Source: Phoronis australis
Lineage: Eukaryota > Phoronida > Phoronidae
Length of the DNA stretch: 64,000 nt
Assembly: GCA_002633005.1 (NCBI GenBank)
Contig: NMRA01000032.1
Span: 1,465,999 to 1,529,998 of the forward strand
Reading direction: 5' to 3'
Shown: positions 21,567 to 33,593 of the stretch, one piece after another
Numbering within the stretch: the stretch's first letter is position 1
Layout: each line of letters starts with the position of its first letter
The notes under the pieces: generated by a model
The model's input: the letters and a program-made list of their open reading frames with translations, nothing else
What the model was told of the DNA's origin: nothing
Database searches by the model: none
Position numbers and translations under genes: made by a program

Positions 21567-22243
21567 ATGTAACATTGGAATTTCTTTGACATTCCAAAAC
21601 CGGTATGCAAATGTCGACAAGTGTGGGGACAATTGACTCCTCAGTGACTCAAACTATACAGTGATATGGACCGCCCATAAGGCAGTACAATATGAGTCAT
21701 AACGCTAGAGCACTATCTCCTCACCCGACCTCAGCCCAGGCTTATACCGGCCGGTGCCCATTCGTTGAGACACTCATGGGCGTGGCATTTTTCATTTGCT
21801 TTATTCAACGATTTAGATAACAATGTGCTAATCAGTGTATGTTTGATATTTATTTATTCACGTAATTTACTATTACACCATAACCTCAAGCATACAAACC
21901 TCCCAGGGGCGATCGAACATCTAAGGTTGCCTTGTCGTCTTCTGTGGTAGCCGCCATGATTGTTATTATTAAATCCTGCCCTCTAGTGTCTGTGTTAGTT
22001 AGCAACGTTCAAGGAAACATGAGGCCTGGATGAGGAAAGTCACTGGGAGTACACCCATAGAAGAGGTATACGGGACCATGCCGCTCACATGTGTGACTTT
22101 TTCGCGACCATAAGAAAGGGTACCTTTTCCGTAAATATAACAAACAAAGGTTGATCATTCTGATTCAATTTCCTAGAAAGGTTAACCTATAGCCGTCAGT
22201 GAGGAAAACATGAGGTTCCCTTTTCCACACTACACGGAACATA
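21567..22243. other. No gene recognised
   Basis: Sequence between the LINE tail and the foldback element; only short frames without similarity. Confidence 0.5.
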
Positions 22244-22245
22244 TA

Positions 22246-23185
22246 AGGCGATTTTTTCAAATGAGACTATCTTATTTAGTCTCAAAGTGTGCGAAACGGT
22301 TCCGCACTTTTTTATATCCACTTAGGCCCATAAAAATGGTATGAAATAAATCTATACTTTACCATAAACATATTTACAGTGTTACATTTTTATTTCCTCC
22401 ATTAGCATTTTCTTAATTAGAAGTTTAATTTTTGCCATGCGGAATATTCGACACTGACTGCGGAATATTCAGCAAACTTTGCGGAATATTCCACACTGAC
22501 AAACTATTGTTTGCGGAACGGTTCCGCAACTGTCACATTGATCAACTAATTATTATTAGGATTGTCACCTGAAGTGGTTTTGAGTATGGAATGCACTTTA
22601 ACTTTACTAATTGGCCACGAGAATTGAAAAAATTGACTGCTCGAAAAAAACTATTCTGTTTGCGGAATCGTTCCGCGCATGGAACCATTTTGCAACCATC
22701 ACATTGATTAGTTATTGAGAGTGGGCACATTATACTTCCAAGTGTTATTGAGAATGGGATGTAATTCATGTTTATTGGGCCAGGAGAAAATTAAAACTTT
22801 TAGTCCTGTGTTAAACTTTTCTGTTTGTGTAACCCTTCTGCAACTGTCACATTGATTTTTAAAAATAGATAATTATTTCAATTATCATTCCACAAAATAT
22901 ACATAATATTTCGCAAGTCACAGTTTTCCACAAAACTTACGCAGTATTCTGCAAGTGCGTAATATTCCGCAAAATTTGCGTAATGTTCTGCAAAATGTGC
23001 GGAATATTCCGCAAGGCAAAAATTGAACTTCTAATTAAGAAAATGCTAATGGAGGAAATAAAAATGTAACATTGTAAACATGTTTAGGGCAAGGTATAGA
23101 TTTGTTTCATACCATTTTTATGGCCCTAAATGGATATAAAAATTGCGGAACCGTTCCTCACACTTTGAGACTAAAAAAATCGCCT
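22246..23185. mobile_element. 940 bp foldback transposon with TA target duplication
   Basis: Ends AGGCGATTTTTT and AAAAAAATCGCCT are inverted. The arms continue for about 200 bp, including GTCTCAAAGTGTG / CACACTTTGAGAC, CATTTTTATTTCCTCCATTAGC / GCTAATGGAGGAAATAAAAATG and TTCTTAATTAGAAGTT / AACTTCTAATTAAGAA. TA flanks both ends (22244-22245, 23186-23187). The centre has repeated palindromes of the types GCGGAATATTCCGCA and GCGGAACGGTTCCGCA. The left arm carries an extra ATGAGACTATCTTATTT-like segment. Non-coding, so non-autonomous; TA suggests a Tc1/mariner-type helper. Confidence 0.88.
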
Positions 23186-23881
23186 TACATCTACAAAACA
23201 AGGGTTTTATGCTATCAATCTTTTTTCCTAAATTTCGTTGAAAACATGTATTCCTTTTTATTTTAGGTTTACTGATTTAAAAAAAATCGCTTTGCAGAAA
23301 GGGCTGCCCTGTTTAGCTGCTTCGTCAATTCCGACACTGAGTCCGATGACGGAGTCAGGCCTACCCTACCCGGCCGAGAAAATTGTACCGCGGCTTTCGC
23401 GATGTCACCAAAGATACTGTTTAATGTCACTGACTGTGCTAAGATGGATGACTTAAAGTGAAATTATCAGCGACAAAAGTGGTTTTCTGAAATAAGCTCC
23501 TTAATTGGACCGATCCGGAAACTTCGTGTTCGAGCAACTAAACGTTCTGCTGACGAGGCGAAATGATCACTCCGGCGATAAAAAGACAACAATATTTTTA
23601 AGCGTTCCTAGTGAAGTTACTCTTGGCCTTCATTTAGGTGAATATCTGGCAGACATCAGCGACATTTGGCTATTTGACATAAAATCACAAAAACAGATTT
23701 TTAGTTACAGCTCTGATCGAAGCTAACAAGTTCAAAAGTCTTTCCCGGCCAGCACTTGCCAACAATTATCTCAAAATGTATTTCCTGCCGTAAAAACGAC
23801 AACGTAGACTGGTGCCGTTAATAGCCACAGACTGTATAACTGAAGGAGTCTAGTTCACTCATTTCCACATACTGAAGCCAA

Positions 23882-23944
23882 ATGAATATGTCCTTCCGTG
23901 GTGCGGTTCTCTTTTTCCTCGTGGTAAAAGTTCTGGGGTGCGTG
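23882..23944 (+). CDS. Signal-peptide exon (proposed exon 1)
   Basis: ATG followed by 20 codons encoding a hydrophobic leader (RGAVLFFLVVKVLGCV), then a consensus GTAAGT donor in phase 0. It is a typical first coding exon; that it belongs to the downstream membrane protein is an inference from strand and order. Confidence 0.5.
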
Positions 23945-26900
23945 GTAAGTGTTTTGTTTAGTGGAACGCAGTGGTATGACTAACTTAGCGGTTTGATTAA
24001 CTTACCGCATTTAGGGTTCCAGAGGGTCATATATAAAATAGGAAAATAAAATTAAATCCAGTTACTTGAAAATATTAGGGAAAAAGGTAAAGTGACCGGG
24101 ACAAAAAGAGAATTTGAATTAGCCAGCGAATCTTCTATGGACGTGTGTATTGCTTAAGTCGACAGACGCCTTTCTCTGAATTTATGACTACAATTGCAAT
24201 AAGTATCCGTTTTACTTAATTCTAAAAAGAAAAGCTACCTTCGGCAGAAAAAAGTAAGGGTCTCACTTCCTTCCAGAATGTGTACCTTAGATCTCTCAGA
24301 CGGTGCGTTAGATGTCTCGGCAGTGTGTTTATTACTGTGTATCCGTTGTCGGTTGCGTGACAATGTGTTATGCATAAATAATAGGAATGTCGGGTGCATT
24401 AATTAATGATACGATGATTCTTCCTAGACTTGCGCAGCAAAACTAGACGTTGTTAACAAACTAATAGCAAATCTAACATGGACGAAAAGGGGACGCCCTG
24501 TTTTCACCTGCATGTATGCATACACTTAGTTCTTCAAGGTAAGACGTTACACTGTTTCGTGACATAGAACTTTTCAGGTAGTCGGACACTAAAACTGAAT
24601 TATCTGAGGGTGCGCTCGGGGTTTCCTACTCGCCTGATGAACTCACCTCTAAAAATCCTCATGTATTCTGTTGTCGGTATGACCAAACTGTCTAGTCTAG
24701 GTCAAACGTATTGAAAAAACAGAAAAAAAATAACGTTAAGTTATTTTGATTTGTTCAACATGTTGTTAAGATCAGATTGGGTATGATTTAAAAAAATAAT
24801 CCCTCACAATTTTGTGATATTTTTTCTTGTAAAGTTTTTGAATATGAAGAAAACATTTGCTTAGTTGGTACTGAAAAAGTAGTACAGTGTGGCGAATACC
24901 GGTAAATCATTTTAGTTCCGATTCGGAAAGCAGCACTCGAATTCTGAGGCAAAACAATCTCTTTCCACGAGATTTTTAACGTGACGTATAACCAGTTAGG
25001 GCCTGTTCATCAAAATAATGCTGTTTTAGATGTGAGTTTTATAACAATGCGTCCCTTAAATTAACCTTCTGATATGAAAATTCACAGAAAATTTGCCATT
25101 ACCATTGCGCCTACCTCACGCTGTCAAATACAATGGCCTGATTGGCTGATTTCTATAAGTCCTATCAATGAGCTAAAAGCTCACTTAAAGAAGAATGCTA
25201 CCCAAAAAGCAACCTATTTTGTATCAATTTAGATCGAGTAGTTCCAATCGATAACAGCAAGTACGATTCTTTTACCGACACATGACGGAAGACGGAGGTG
25301 TTGAAATTAACCAATGACGTCATAGGTTCGAACACAGTCTGTTCAGCAGTTCACAACACGCCTATTGGTGTTAGCTCATCCGTTTAATTCATCGTTTTAC
25401 ACCAATAAATCAACAAAATTCGATGTCAAACCCTTACAAATACATCGAGTTATTGAGTTGTTGTTTAATTTCGTTGTTACGGATTTATAGGTATTGGAAC
25501 GTACCGTAGCCTACAAAGTTCGGTAGGCCGATTTACCAAGGTTGGTCGCGGCAGTTTTGGGCCCTGTTCGGTGATAAATTCGAATTATTGGTTCGTGAAA
25601 TACAAACTGGTGAACATAGATGTGTGTTGTAATTTTAGACTTGCGATTTTTTCAGTTCTAAACACACAAAAACGCTTGTTATCCCTGCCAGTGGCTCGAA
25701 ACCCGATCAGGCCCGTCGCGGCCGGCCTGAAGACATCGCGAACATAAAACAGCCAAAGTCAGAAACTAAACTTCCAGTCACGAAAGGGCTATACTAATGA
25801 GCCAAAGAAATTATGTGCACGTGATTATTTTGGTGAATTAGACTCAAAACTGCAAATCTACTTACTAGCTCGTCAGGGGCCGTGAAGTCAGGTTACCCTT
25901 CCACAGCAAGACCGTCAGGGCAAAAGTTGCACAGTAACAATAGTTCGAATAATGTATATGAATATCTACGTAAAGATTCCCCCTTACATCTGACCATAGG
26001 ATATATAATCGAGATATTGTTTCACAACAGCTTTCTGTCAGCAAACACTGAATTAGCATGCGCTCACACGGCCAACATGTGGAGAATTTCTCGCTTACAC
26101 TGGTGACCGCTCTGATTCCCTAAGCCCCAGACAACTTTTACGAGGTCTATTCAGCACACCCTTTGTATTGATGTAGATTTGAGCTAATGAAGTGGAAAGG
26201 TAATTGCTAGCATTACTGTCTCAACAATGGTTGTTGTTAGTACCCCCAATTTGGTTTTCTCTGACATTTGGAGAGTTATAGCCTGCAACTCTGGAGAGTA
26301 GTTTTAACTTGGTACATTATAAATATTACAAAATGACAAAAAGGTTAACTTGTGTTTATCTTCACAAAGGGCCACTTCCCAAAGGAACGATGTGTTTCAT
26401 ATTGGTTTTCGTTATTTAATTTTTAATGCTTCTTCCCACTTTTTTACCGGGAACGGATTGATAACTTTTTATCTAAGTTTTGAACTTGAAGTATCAAAAC
26501 AGTGGTAGATTTTGATCGCCAACTAAACTTAATTAGTAAAGTTCATTGTGAGCCCATCCCTGAACTTTCCACATTACAGGTAGGCCTACACTAAACATTT
26601 CACGTGTCATTAAAGTTTAATCTTTATTAGAACTCAAATCATAAAATATGTACAAAAGTGCAAATATGGTAATAACCAAACTGAAGATTTGGAATCTCTG
26701 GACAATTTCGGTGGCACTGACTATATAACTATTCTAGCTCTTTGTCAGTAATAAAAAATGAAAAGTGGGCACAACTGTTTCCTGGTCAAAAATCTGGTTA
26801 AACGAGATTGAAAGAATATTAAATTATGAATCCATGTGACATTTTTAACGCTGATCAGCGTTTGTATATCCACCGAGTATATCAATACGCGCGGTAGTTT

Positions 26901-29900
26901 ATCTTCAATCGTACCCAAAGGTAGTTTTTAGATTATTAGTTCATCGATTTTTAAAGATCGAATACCGTACTTGGTTGTTTTTTTCAGCTGAATACCGCTG
27001 TGGTGTTCGTTTATAACGAAAATTAGGGGTTAATGTATTTTGAAAATTCGCCATTATTTACATGGTGGGATAATTCCATTTAATTGGGTCTTAATCGCAT
27101 CGGGCAATGCGGTCATCACAACTGTATCTGATTCCGGCGCCGCGCTCTCTTTGATCCTGGAACAAGCCGCTCAGAAGGACGAGCGATGAAAATTCCTGCA
27201 TATCTTTAGAAATGCGTGACTTCCTTGTAAGCGTATTTTTCACGGTATAAAGGTGCACGGTCATTTGGTTTATAGCATCTTTGTTTCGGTTTTATATATT
27301 AAGCAGTGGTTAGGGTGAGAATAATCCATGAAACAGGGCGCACAATAATAAACGTCAACCCTGGCAACTCGGTAATCCCGACTTAGACGAGTGCTCATCC
27401 GACGACTGAAGACTTCACAGGTGCACAGACAACGGAACATATAATGGATAATTCCGAAAACAGTTTGAATTATTTGTCATGGTGTCAGAGCGCTAACTGC
27501 ACGATAATGGAAACAACTGACGCAAGTGAAACGCCTTATTGGAGAAGCGTAGAATGATTTTGCACCGCATCTAAAAAGAAGTCTGCTTTCGACATTTTTG
27601 GGACTGGGAAAAAGAACTGGCGAAAACATCCTACACCCTGAGGTCCAAACAGAAGCCTGACGAACAAGTAAATCATCAAACAGGTTATATAAGACGTTAT
27701 GCTCTCATGCCTTGTATTAATTGTCATTGTTTATGTTTCTATGGCCAATTATAATTGCCCATAATCAAAAACTGAGCAACAACCGATCCGCGTTGTTTTG
27801 TCTCCTGCCTACCGAACGCCAACACACTAGGCACAACATCTGACTTCATCCTCAGTCTCTTTTTCTGCCCTGGCATGAGCTGTTTGGTAAGCCGGCATTC
27901 GATCGTCAGTGAAATCTCTGCAGACGAAATGCCGGCCACGGACACGGAGAAGTTTCACGGCCTCATACTAAAATTGGTATTACGACGTACCTTTCATTCT
28001 TCACTACTGCGAACCACTGCCGAAGCATTGTGTGCTCTCGAGGAAATCGAAAAAACGATATATCTACTTTCCTCGTAGCTTCATAGTTCGCACAAGCGGG
28101 AACGATACATCACTCCATAGCGGAGCTCACTCTGCAGAAGAACCATTGACGTCGCCGAGTCGTTTCTCACCTTCCTCACAGGTTAACGCGACACCTCTCG
28201 GCGAGGTGAGATCGACCGTATATGAGGTGATGTGGATATGGACCGATTAAGACGGTAAAAAGACCAATTAAATCGAGTGGCATTCTTCTTTAAGCCATTG
28301 GTTCGATCCAACAGCGGTGGAGAGCGTTGAATTCGTTCGAAATTAGCCGAGATTCCAGTGGCGGATTTAGGAGGGGGCCAAGGGGGCCAGGCCCCCTAAA
28401 ATTTTCCCAGATTCCATTTAACCATTTGGGTGTGCGAATGTCTGACGGGCAAAATCCTGGCTAATACTCTGGCCTGCCCCCCCCAACTAGAAAACCTGGA
28501 TCCGCTCCTGGATTCTGCCAAAATACTCTCGTTTGTTTCATTATCAAACTCAGTGGACTGGTGGAGGTTGCAACCGTTTGCTCTCTAATAGTGTACGATA
28601 TACATGTTTCAGCTTTCATGGCCACCGCACAAACAACGAATGATCATAGAGTATCGACTACCACAGCATCATCGAATGACGCAGTGAAGGCCCCGACCAT
28701 GGCAGATTTTATTGGAAATACAACAAACACCGAACTGCACAGCACTAGCTCAAGTTATGGGACCGGTAAGTTAGATAAGATAAAAAGATCTGTTGGTTTC
28801 ACTGAACCATTTACATTTAAGATTTTGAGTCTTTAATTTATAGAGGTGAGCAGTTATCTTTAACATTTCTAAGAAAATATCGTAAAAAACAATAGACGCT
28901 GATTATTGCTTTTAACTTGAATTTGATTACCTGCTACTTTTTCGCTGTCCATTTTTTGTGTGTGCAATGCCGATTGTGTTATCTGTTCACTTGAAATGTT
29001 AATGTTAATTCACAAGTTTCGTTGAAAACACGACATATGTTAATTCATCAATAAAATCTTAAACACAGCCTTTTATCTGTTTACACCATTGAATTTATGA
29101 TAAAGAATGTGTTTAAGGGGTTTCACTAAAATGAGAATGCTTCGTGATTTGCAGCCCATGCACCGCGATTTGCCTTTTGCTGTCAATTTTTAAAGAAATT
29201 TGACGGCATTCAATTTTGCGACCACTTCATGGTTAACCACCAGGAATTCTAAAGTTGAAATTTGAAAAGTCTGAATCAAACCATATTGAAAACTTATTGT
29301 TGATTCTGGTATCTGCCTTTTTGGAAAACTGAATCGGCAATGCGGTATTTTGTTTAGTTGCTCACTATTTCAAAAACGAAATCCCACCTGAGGCGAGTTA
29401 AAATGATGCGGGATTGGCATCTATCCCGGTCTCGGTCGATACGTGGAATAATGTCTCGTGGGATATTACTTGATGTACGCCACTCTCGGTACGTTTTGTG
29501 TATTTATCACTTGTCGTTTCATCAAATCCTACTTACTCCTGTTTACGTGCCTTTGCAGCTTTTCAAACTTGAAAAAAAAAAAAAAAACAAAAAAAAAACA
29601 CAGGACCTCAGCTGAAATTGATAGGGGTGGGCGTTTTAAGTCGGCGAGCACAAGTCTCAAAATGAACAGCGGTGGTAAATCCTAGAAGCAAATTTGTTTT
29701 TTTAGCCTAAAATCAATTTCATCTTGTTTTACACAAAGCAAAGGAAGAAAGGTGTCTATGTCTTTCAAAGTTCACTTTTTCGCTCGTCTTCAGAGAGCAC
29801 AACAGCTGAAAATCTGCTGCCAAGTACGGTGTCAGAGTCTTTCACAACTNACCGGTAAGTTAGATAAGATAAAAAGATCTGTTGGTTTCACTGAACCATT

Positions 29901-32900
29901 TACATTTAAGTTTTTGAGTCTTTAATTTATAGAGGTGAGCAGTTATCTTTAGCATTTCTAAGAAAATATCGTAGACGCTGATTATTGTTCTAAATTGAAT
30001 TTGATTACCTGCTACTTTTTCGCTGTCCATTTTTTGTGTGTGCAATGCCGACTGTGTTATCTGTACACTTGAAATGTTAATGTTAATTCACAAGTTTCGT
30101 TGAAAACACGACATATGTTAATTCATTAATAAAATCTTAAACACAGCCTTTTATCTGTTTACACCATTGAATTTATGATAAAGAATGAGTTTAAGGGGTT
30201 TCACTAAAATGAGAATGTTTCGTGATTTGCAGCCCATGCAGCGCGATTTGCCTTTTGCTGTCAATTTTTAAAGAAATTTAACGGCATTCAATTTTGCGAC
30301 CACTTCATGGTTAACAACCAGGAATTCTAAAGTTGAAATTTGAAAAGTCTGAATCAAACCATATTGAAAACTTATTGTTGGTTCTGGTATCTGCCTTTTT
30401 GGAAAACTGAATCGGCAATGCGGTATTTTGTTTAGGTGCTCACTATTTCAAAAACGAAATCCCACATGAGGCGCGTTAAAATGATGCGGGATTGGCATCT
30501 ATCCCGATCTCGGTCGATACTCGGAATAATGTCTCGTGGGATATTACTTGATGTACACCACTCTCGGTACATTTTGTGTATTTATTGTCGTTTCATCAAA
30601 TCCTGCTTAATCCTGTTTACTTGCCTTTGTAGCTTTTCAAACTTGAATAACAAAAAAAAAACACAGGACCACTCCTGAAATTGATGGGGGTGGGCGTTTT
30701 TAGTCGGCGAGCACAAGTCTCAAAATGAACAGCGGTGGTAAATCCTAGAAGCAAATTTGTTTTTTTAGCCTAAAATCAATTTCATCTTGTTTTACACAAA
30801 GCAAAGGAAGAAAGGTGTCTCTGTCTTTCAAAGTTGACTTTTTCGCTCGTCTTCAGAGAGCACAACAGCTGAAAATCTGCTGCCAAGTACGGTGTCAGAG
30901 TCTTTCACAACTGAAGGCAGGACGAAGACCACGGCTACCTTGATGATGGTTTCCAATTTGACCAGTACGCTTACGACAACAGCCGTAAGTACGGTTTCAA
31001 ATTCAATAAACACAACGTCGGAAAAATAGATTACATGGCAAACGCCAAAGCAGAATCCACGAATTATTTTTGAGAATCTTGAAATTCATTCGACATTCGA
31101 TTTATTTTTACACCTTAAATACACATTTGAATATCAAATAATAAGTGATAACCATAAACAAGTTATGTAATCAACAATTAATGACCCAGAATGGCGCAAC
31201 ACATGATAAATATAGATACTAGTTACATAAGGTATTTAAACAGTAACTGAGCAATGATAGAATGCGCTAACATGAACAACATTTGCCAGTGATGTCCGAA
31301 CAATAATTAAAGTCCCAATGTAACCAATTTTGAAGGTTTTCAAAGACAAACAGAGGAATTTTTAATTAGACCAATTCCGATAAAATTGATCCCAGTTTGT
31401 GTTTCATAAGAGATTAGATATGGCTTCAGCACTTGGGAAGAACTGAACTGTTGCGGGAGATTACCGTCATTTTATGCACTGAAAGCAATATGGCCGTACA
31501 GCTATAAACGACTTTGAGTCAAATGGAGAAAGGCTGATTCCGTTACTAAAAGTTGGCGAATGTACTATTGATCTTGCGATAAGATTGTTTATTTAGTCAA
31601 AACTACACATTGTAACTCAGTGAAACTACACATTTTCTGAATGTTAAATACCTCTAGAATTTGCTTTTTGATATTTTATCAATCTGCCATTAATTGGATC
31701 GCGTGACCATGTATTTTCAGTAAAATTTAGGAAAACGGGAAGGTATGCCAATACTGAAGATATGATATCAAAACATGACTAAATTTTGCCTAATACAAAT
31801 GTTTAATATGAAATCTCAAAAATGCTCTTACACTTCTGAATTATCATTTCATTTTCTCATTATGCAACTTTTATTTTTCATAAAAATCACGAAAATGTGA
31901 TTATCATTGATAGGGCACCCAAACGAAAGTGGCACATTTTGGAAATTGTTCCTAATAGCTTTTTAGAGAACAGAACGTAATGCACAGTATCCGAGACTTT
32001 TAAAAGAATCCGATCGTCCTTTTTTGAGTTATAACGTTCCGACGACATTTGCCTAGGATCCCCATATCAACCGCTACCGTGCTTGCTATGCGTTTTTGCC
32101 ATTTATGTAGTGCTAAGCCATAAAATGCTACACTCTTTTTGTCATTGATATCCATGTTAAAAATTATATCCCTGGAAGGGTGATACGGCAGAATTGGTGG
32201 CAGGAGGAAGTACGTCACTTGTGCACTACAGCTGCGACATCTAGTAGGCCAGTTGCTACTTTTTTAAGCAATTGCTACAACCAAAATAAAAAGAGTTGAC
32301 AGGCATTAGTCCAGTACATTTCAAATGCCTTTATGTCATGCAATTAATGCATGTATAACCTCTTTACTTATAATGCATGTAGTTCTCGCGTTACAGGCGT
32401 TACTTTAAGTTAAAGATAGAAAACACAGGAAACGTTACATTAGCTGCAGATCTACATGTACCTGTTTATGATTAGGGCTTCGTTTCATGAAAAGTGACTT
32501 TCGACTTACTAATTTGGTCTCCAATGGTCCACACAACTATTTCTGAAAATCTGTCTTGAGCGAAAGTGCTGAGAAGATTTATAAAACTGCTAATAATTGA
32601 GACAATTTCTACTTATTATTTTTAGACTGTGATCCACTCGTAACTGCGTGGTAGCAACTCTGAAGTGAGAACCCGAGACCTAATTTCTGCCTTAAGTTTT
32701 AAGTCATTTTCATGAAACAGGACCTTGGTCTGAAATGAACCAATAAGAACTTCGGGTAGAATAAAGTCAAAACGTAGTGCAACAATAACTTTAACTGATT
32801 TCACGTTGAATTGTAATATATTACATATAGTATTCATAATAGCTTTGAAGCATAGAATTATTGTCGTTGTCCTTTAGTTCACATTCGCTAAAACTCCTCG

Positions 32901-33593
32901 ACGTACAATGCGATTTTAACTTCTTGTTTTTCACAGATTTCCAAACACGCTTTACTTTTTGTGAAATTATCGAAGAAAATGTGAGAAGAAATTTATCGCT
33001 ATATTTTGATAGAATTTGAGACCATGTCACTGTATATTGTATGAGGAAAAGGTGATAAGTTCTCTCCGATTCTAGGTAGGCCTAGTGAGTGCACTGACCC
33101 CGCACAGTCAATACCTGACCAATACCATGTCAGGGAATCGAGTAAAAATGTATCTTAAACAAAACCAAGTGTTAAAAAACCTAAAACACCACTTTCACCC
33201 CCCTTCTTTTGTTTATATCTCCCGGGCGATACCACCCGGCGGTGGGACAAACAGGGTCAAATTCGAGACGAAACCCGTATTGGCTTCCAATTCTGATTAA
33301 GTCATGACAGAGCCTCCCTGGCCGCAATGGTTGAAAAAATAACGATTTGGTTTCAAGTATGATATATCAGTGGTGTTTTCTTCCAGACGCTTGTTGGATT
33401 TGGCCTCGGAGACACTTCAGAGATGACAATTGGCCTGGCGATAGGATTTGGATCATTCGTTCTCTTCATCATGCTGTTGTGCGTTTACTGGCACTGTTGC
33501 TGCGACCACAGTCGAAACAAAGTAGCCCCCCAAAGCTTTCACGACGTCGTCAAGGGAAATGGAATGGAAACACAAGAAACGGTGATGGACTGA
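23882..33593 (+). CDS. Proposed small type I membrane protein with Ser/Thr-rich ectodomain
   Basis: The proposed model joins exons 23882-23944 (signal peptide), 27856-27886 (tentative microexon), 28613-28765, 30857-30984 and 33387-33593, giving about 193 aa with consistent phases. Residues 1-21 (MNMSFRGAVLFFLVVKVLG) look like a signal peptide. The next roughly 100 residues are rich in Thr and Ser with several N-x-S/T sites (GNTTNT, VSNLTS), a likely heavily O-glycosylated mucin-like stalk. The last exon has one membrane span, MTIGLAIGFGSFVLFIMLLC, followed by HCCCDH, likely palmitoylated, and a tail of about 35 residues ending ETVMD. I do not recognise the family. The last three exons are well supported by splice sites and frame; the link to the first two is inferred. 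Confidence 0.55.
25000..27855. other. No gene recognised
   Basis: Would be intron 1 of the proposed membrane-protein gene. No exon, RNA gene or clear repeat was identified. Confidence 0.4.
27856..27886 (+). CDS. Tentative 31-base linking exon
   Basis: Acceptor TTCATCCTCAG and donor GTAAGC. It enters in phase 0 and leaves in phase 1, exactly what is needed to connect the signal-peptide exon with 28613. Short enough that chance is a real alternative. Confidence 0.25.
28356..28510. mobile_element. Non-autonomous hAT-like element, copy 2 (reverse orientation)
   Basis: Ends CAGTGGCGGATTTAGG and CCTGGATCCGCTCCTG. GATTC flanks both ends directly (28351-28355, 28511-28515). Near full-length reverse complement of 17994-18147, including CAGATTCCATTT and GGGTGTGCGAATGTCTGACG. 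Confidence 0.9.
28613..28765 (+). CDS. Ser/Thr-rich exon of the membrane protein
   Basis: Acceptor CATGTTTCAG, donor GTAAGT. Open in one frame: FMATAQTTND, STTTASSND, GNTTNT, STSSSYGT. It needs one base from an upstream exon. Confidence 0.6.
28762..29849 (+). repeat. Duplicated block, copy 1 (probable allele)
   Basis: Begins ACCGGTAAGTTAGATAAG and recurs at 29851-30911 with a few percent difference and small indels, for example in the poly-A stretch around 29573-29600. The block covers the intron and part of the following exon of the membrane-protein gene. Confidence 0.85.
29794..29849 (+). pseudogene. Truncated duplicate of the second Ser/Thr-rich exon
   Basis: Identical to the first 56 bases of the exon at 30857, ending at the single N at 29850. 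Most likely an assembly duplicate of the same exon, not a second exon. Confidence 0.75.
29850..29850. other. Single-N assembly join
   Basis: Lies precisely between two copies of a 1.1 kb block, inside an exon of the first copy. Confidence 0.8.
29851..30911 (+). repeat. Duplicated block, copy 2
   Basis: Starts immediately after a single N at 29850 with the same ACCGGTAAGTTAG as copy 1 and continues through the complete exon into unique sequence. Same pattern as 13741-14947. Confidence 0.85.
30857..30984 (+). CDS. Second Ser/Thr-rich exon (intact copy)
   Basis: Acceptor CGTCTTCAG, donor GTAAGT. 42 codons: ESTTAENLLPSTVSES then TEGRTKTTATLMMVSNLTST. A truncated duplicate lies at 29794-29849 and is cut off by the N at 29850. 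Confidence 0.65.
30985..33386. other. Last intron of the membrane-protein gene
   Basis: No coding signal seen. A weak third copy of the dispersed repeat at 5236 and 19138 may lie at about 31926-32050 (CTAATAGCT, TAATGCACAGTATC, CTTTTAAAAGAATC). Confidence 0.4.
33387..33593 (+). CDS. Transmembrane and cytoplasmic exon (last)
   Basis: Acceptor TTTTCTTCCAG, 68 codons then TGA. Encodes the membrane span GLAIGFGSFVLFIMLLCVYW, a Cys-rich HCCCDHSRNK juxtamembrane motif and a short polar tail. Phase 0 agrees with exon 30857-30984. Confidence 0.7.
   Translation, partial: TLVGFGLGDTSEMTIGLAIGFGSFVLFIMLLCVYWHCCCDHSRNKVAPQSFHDVVKGNGMETQETVMD

Noticed and set aside
23280-23726. Open stretches, including an exon-like frame after TCGCTTTGCAG and a 73-codon frame at 23505
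   Set aside because: No family match, no ATG in the second and no donor to connect them; they may be remnants but cannot be supported.
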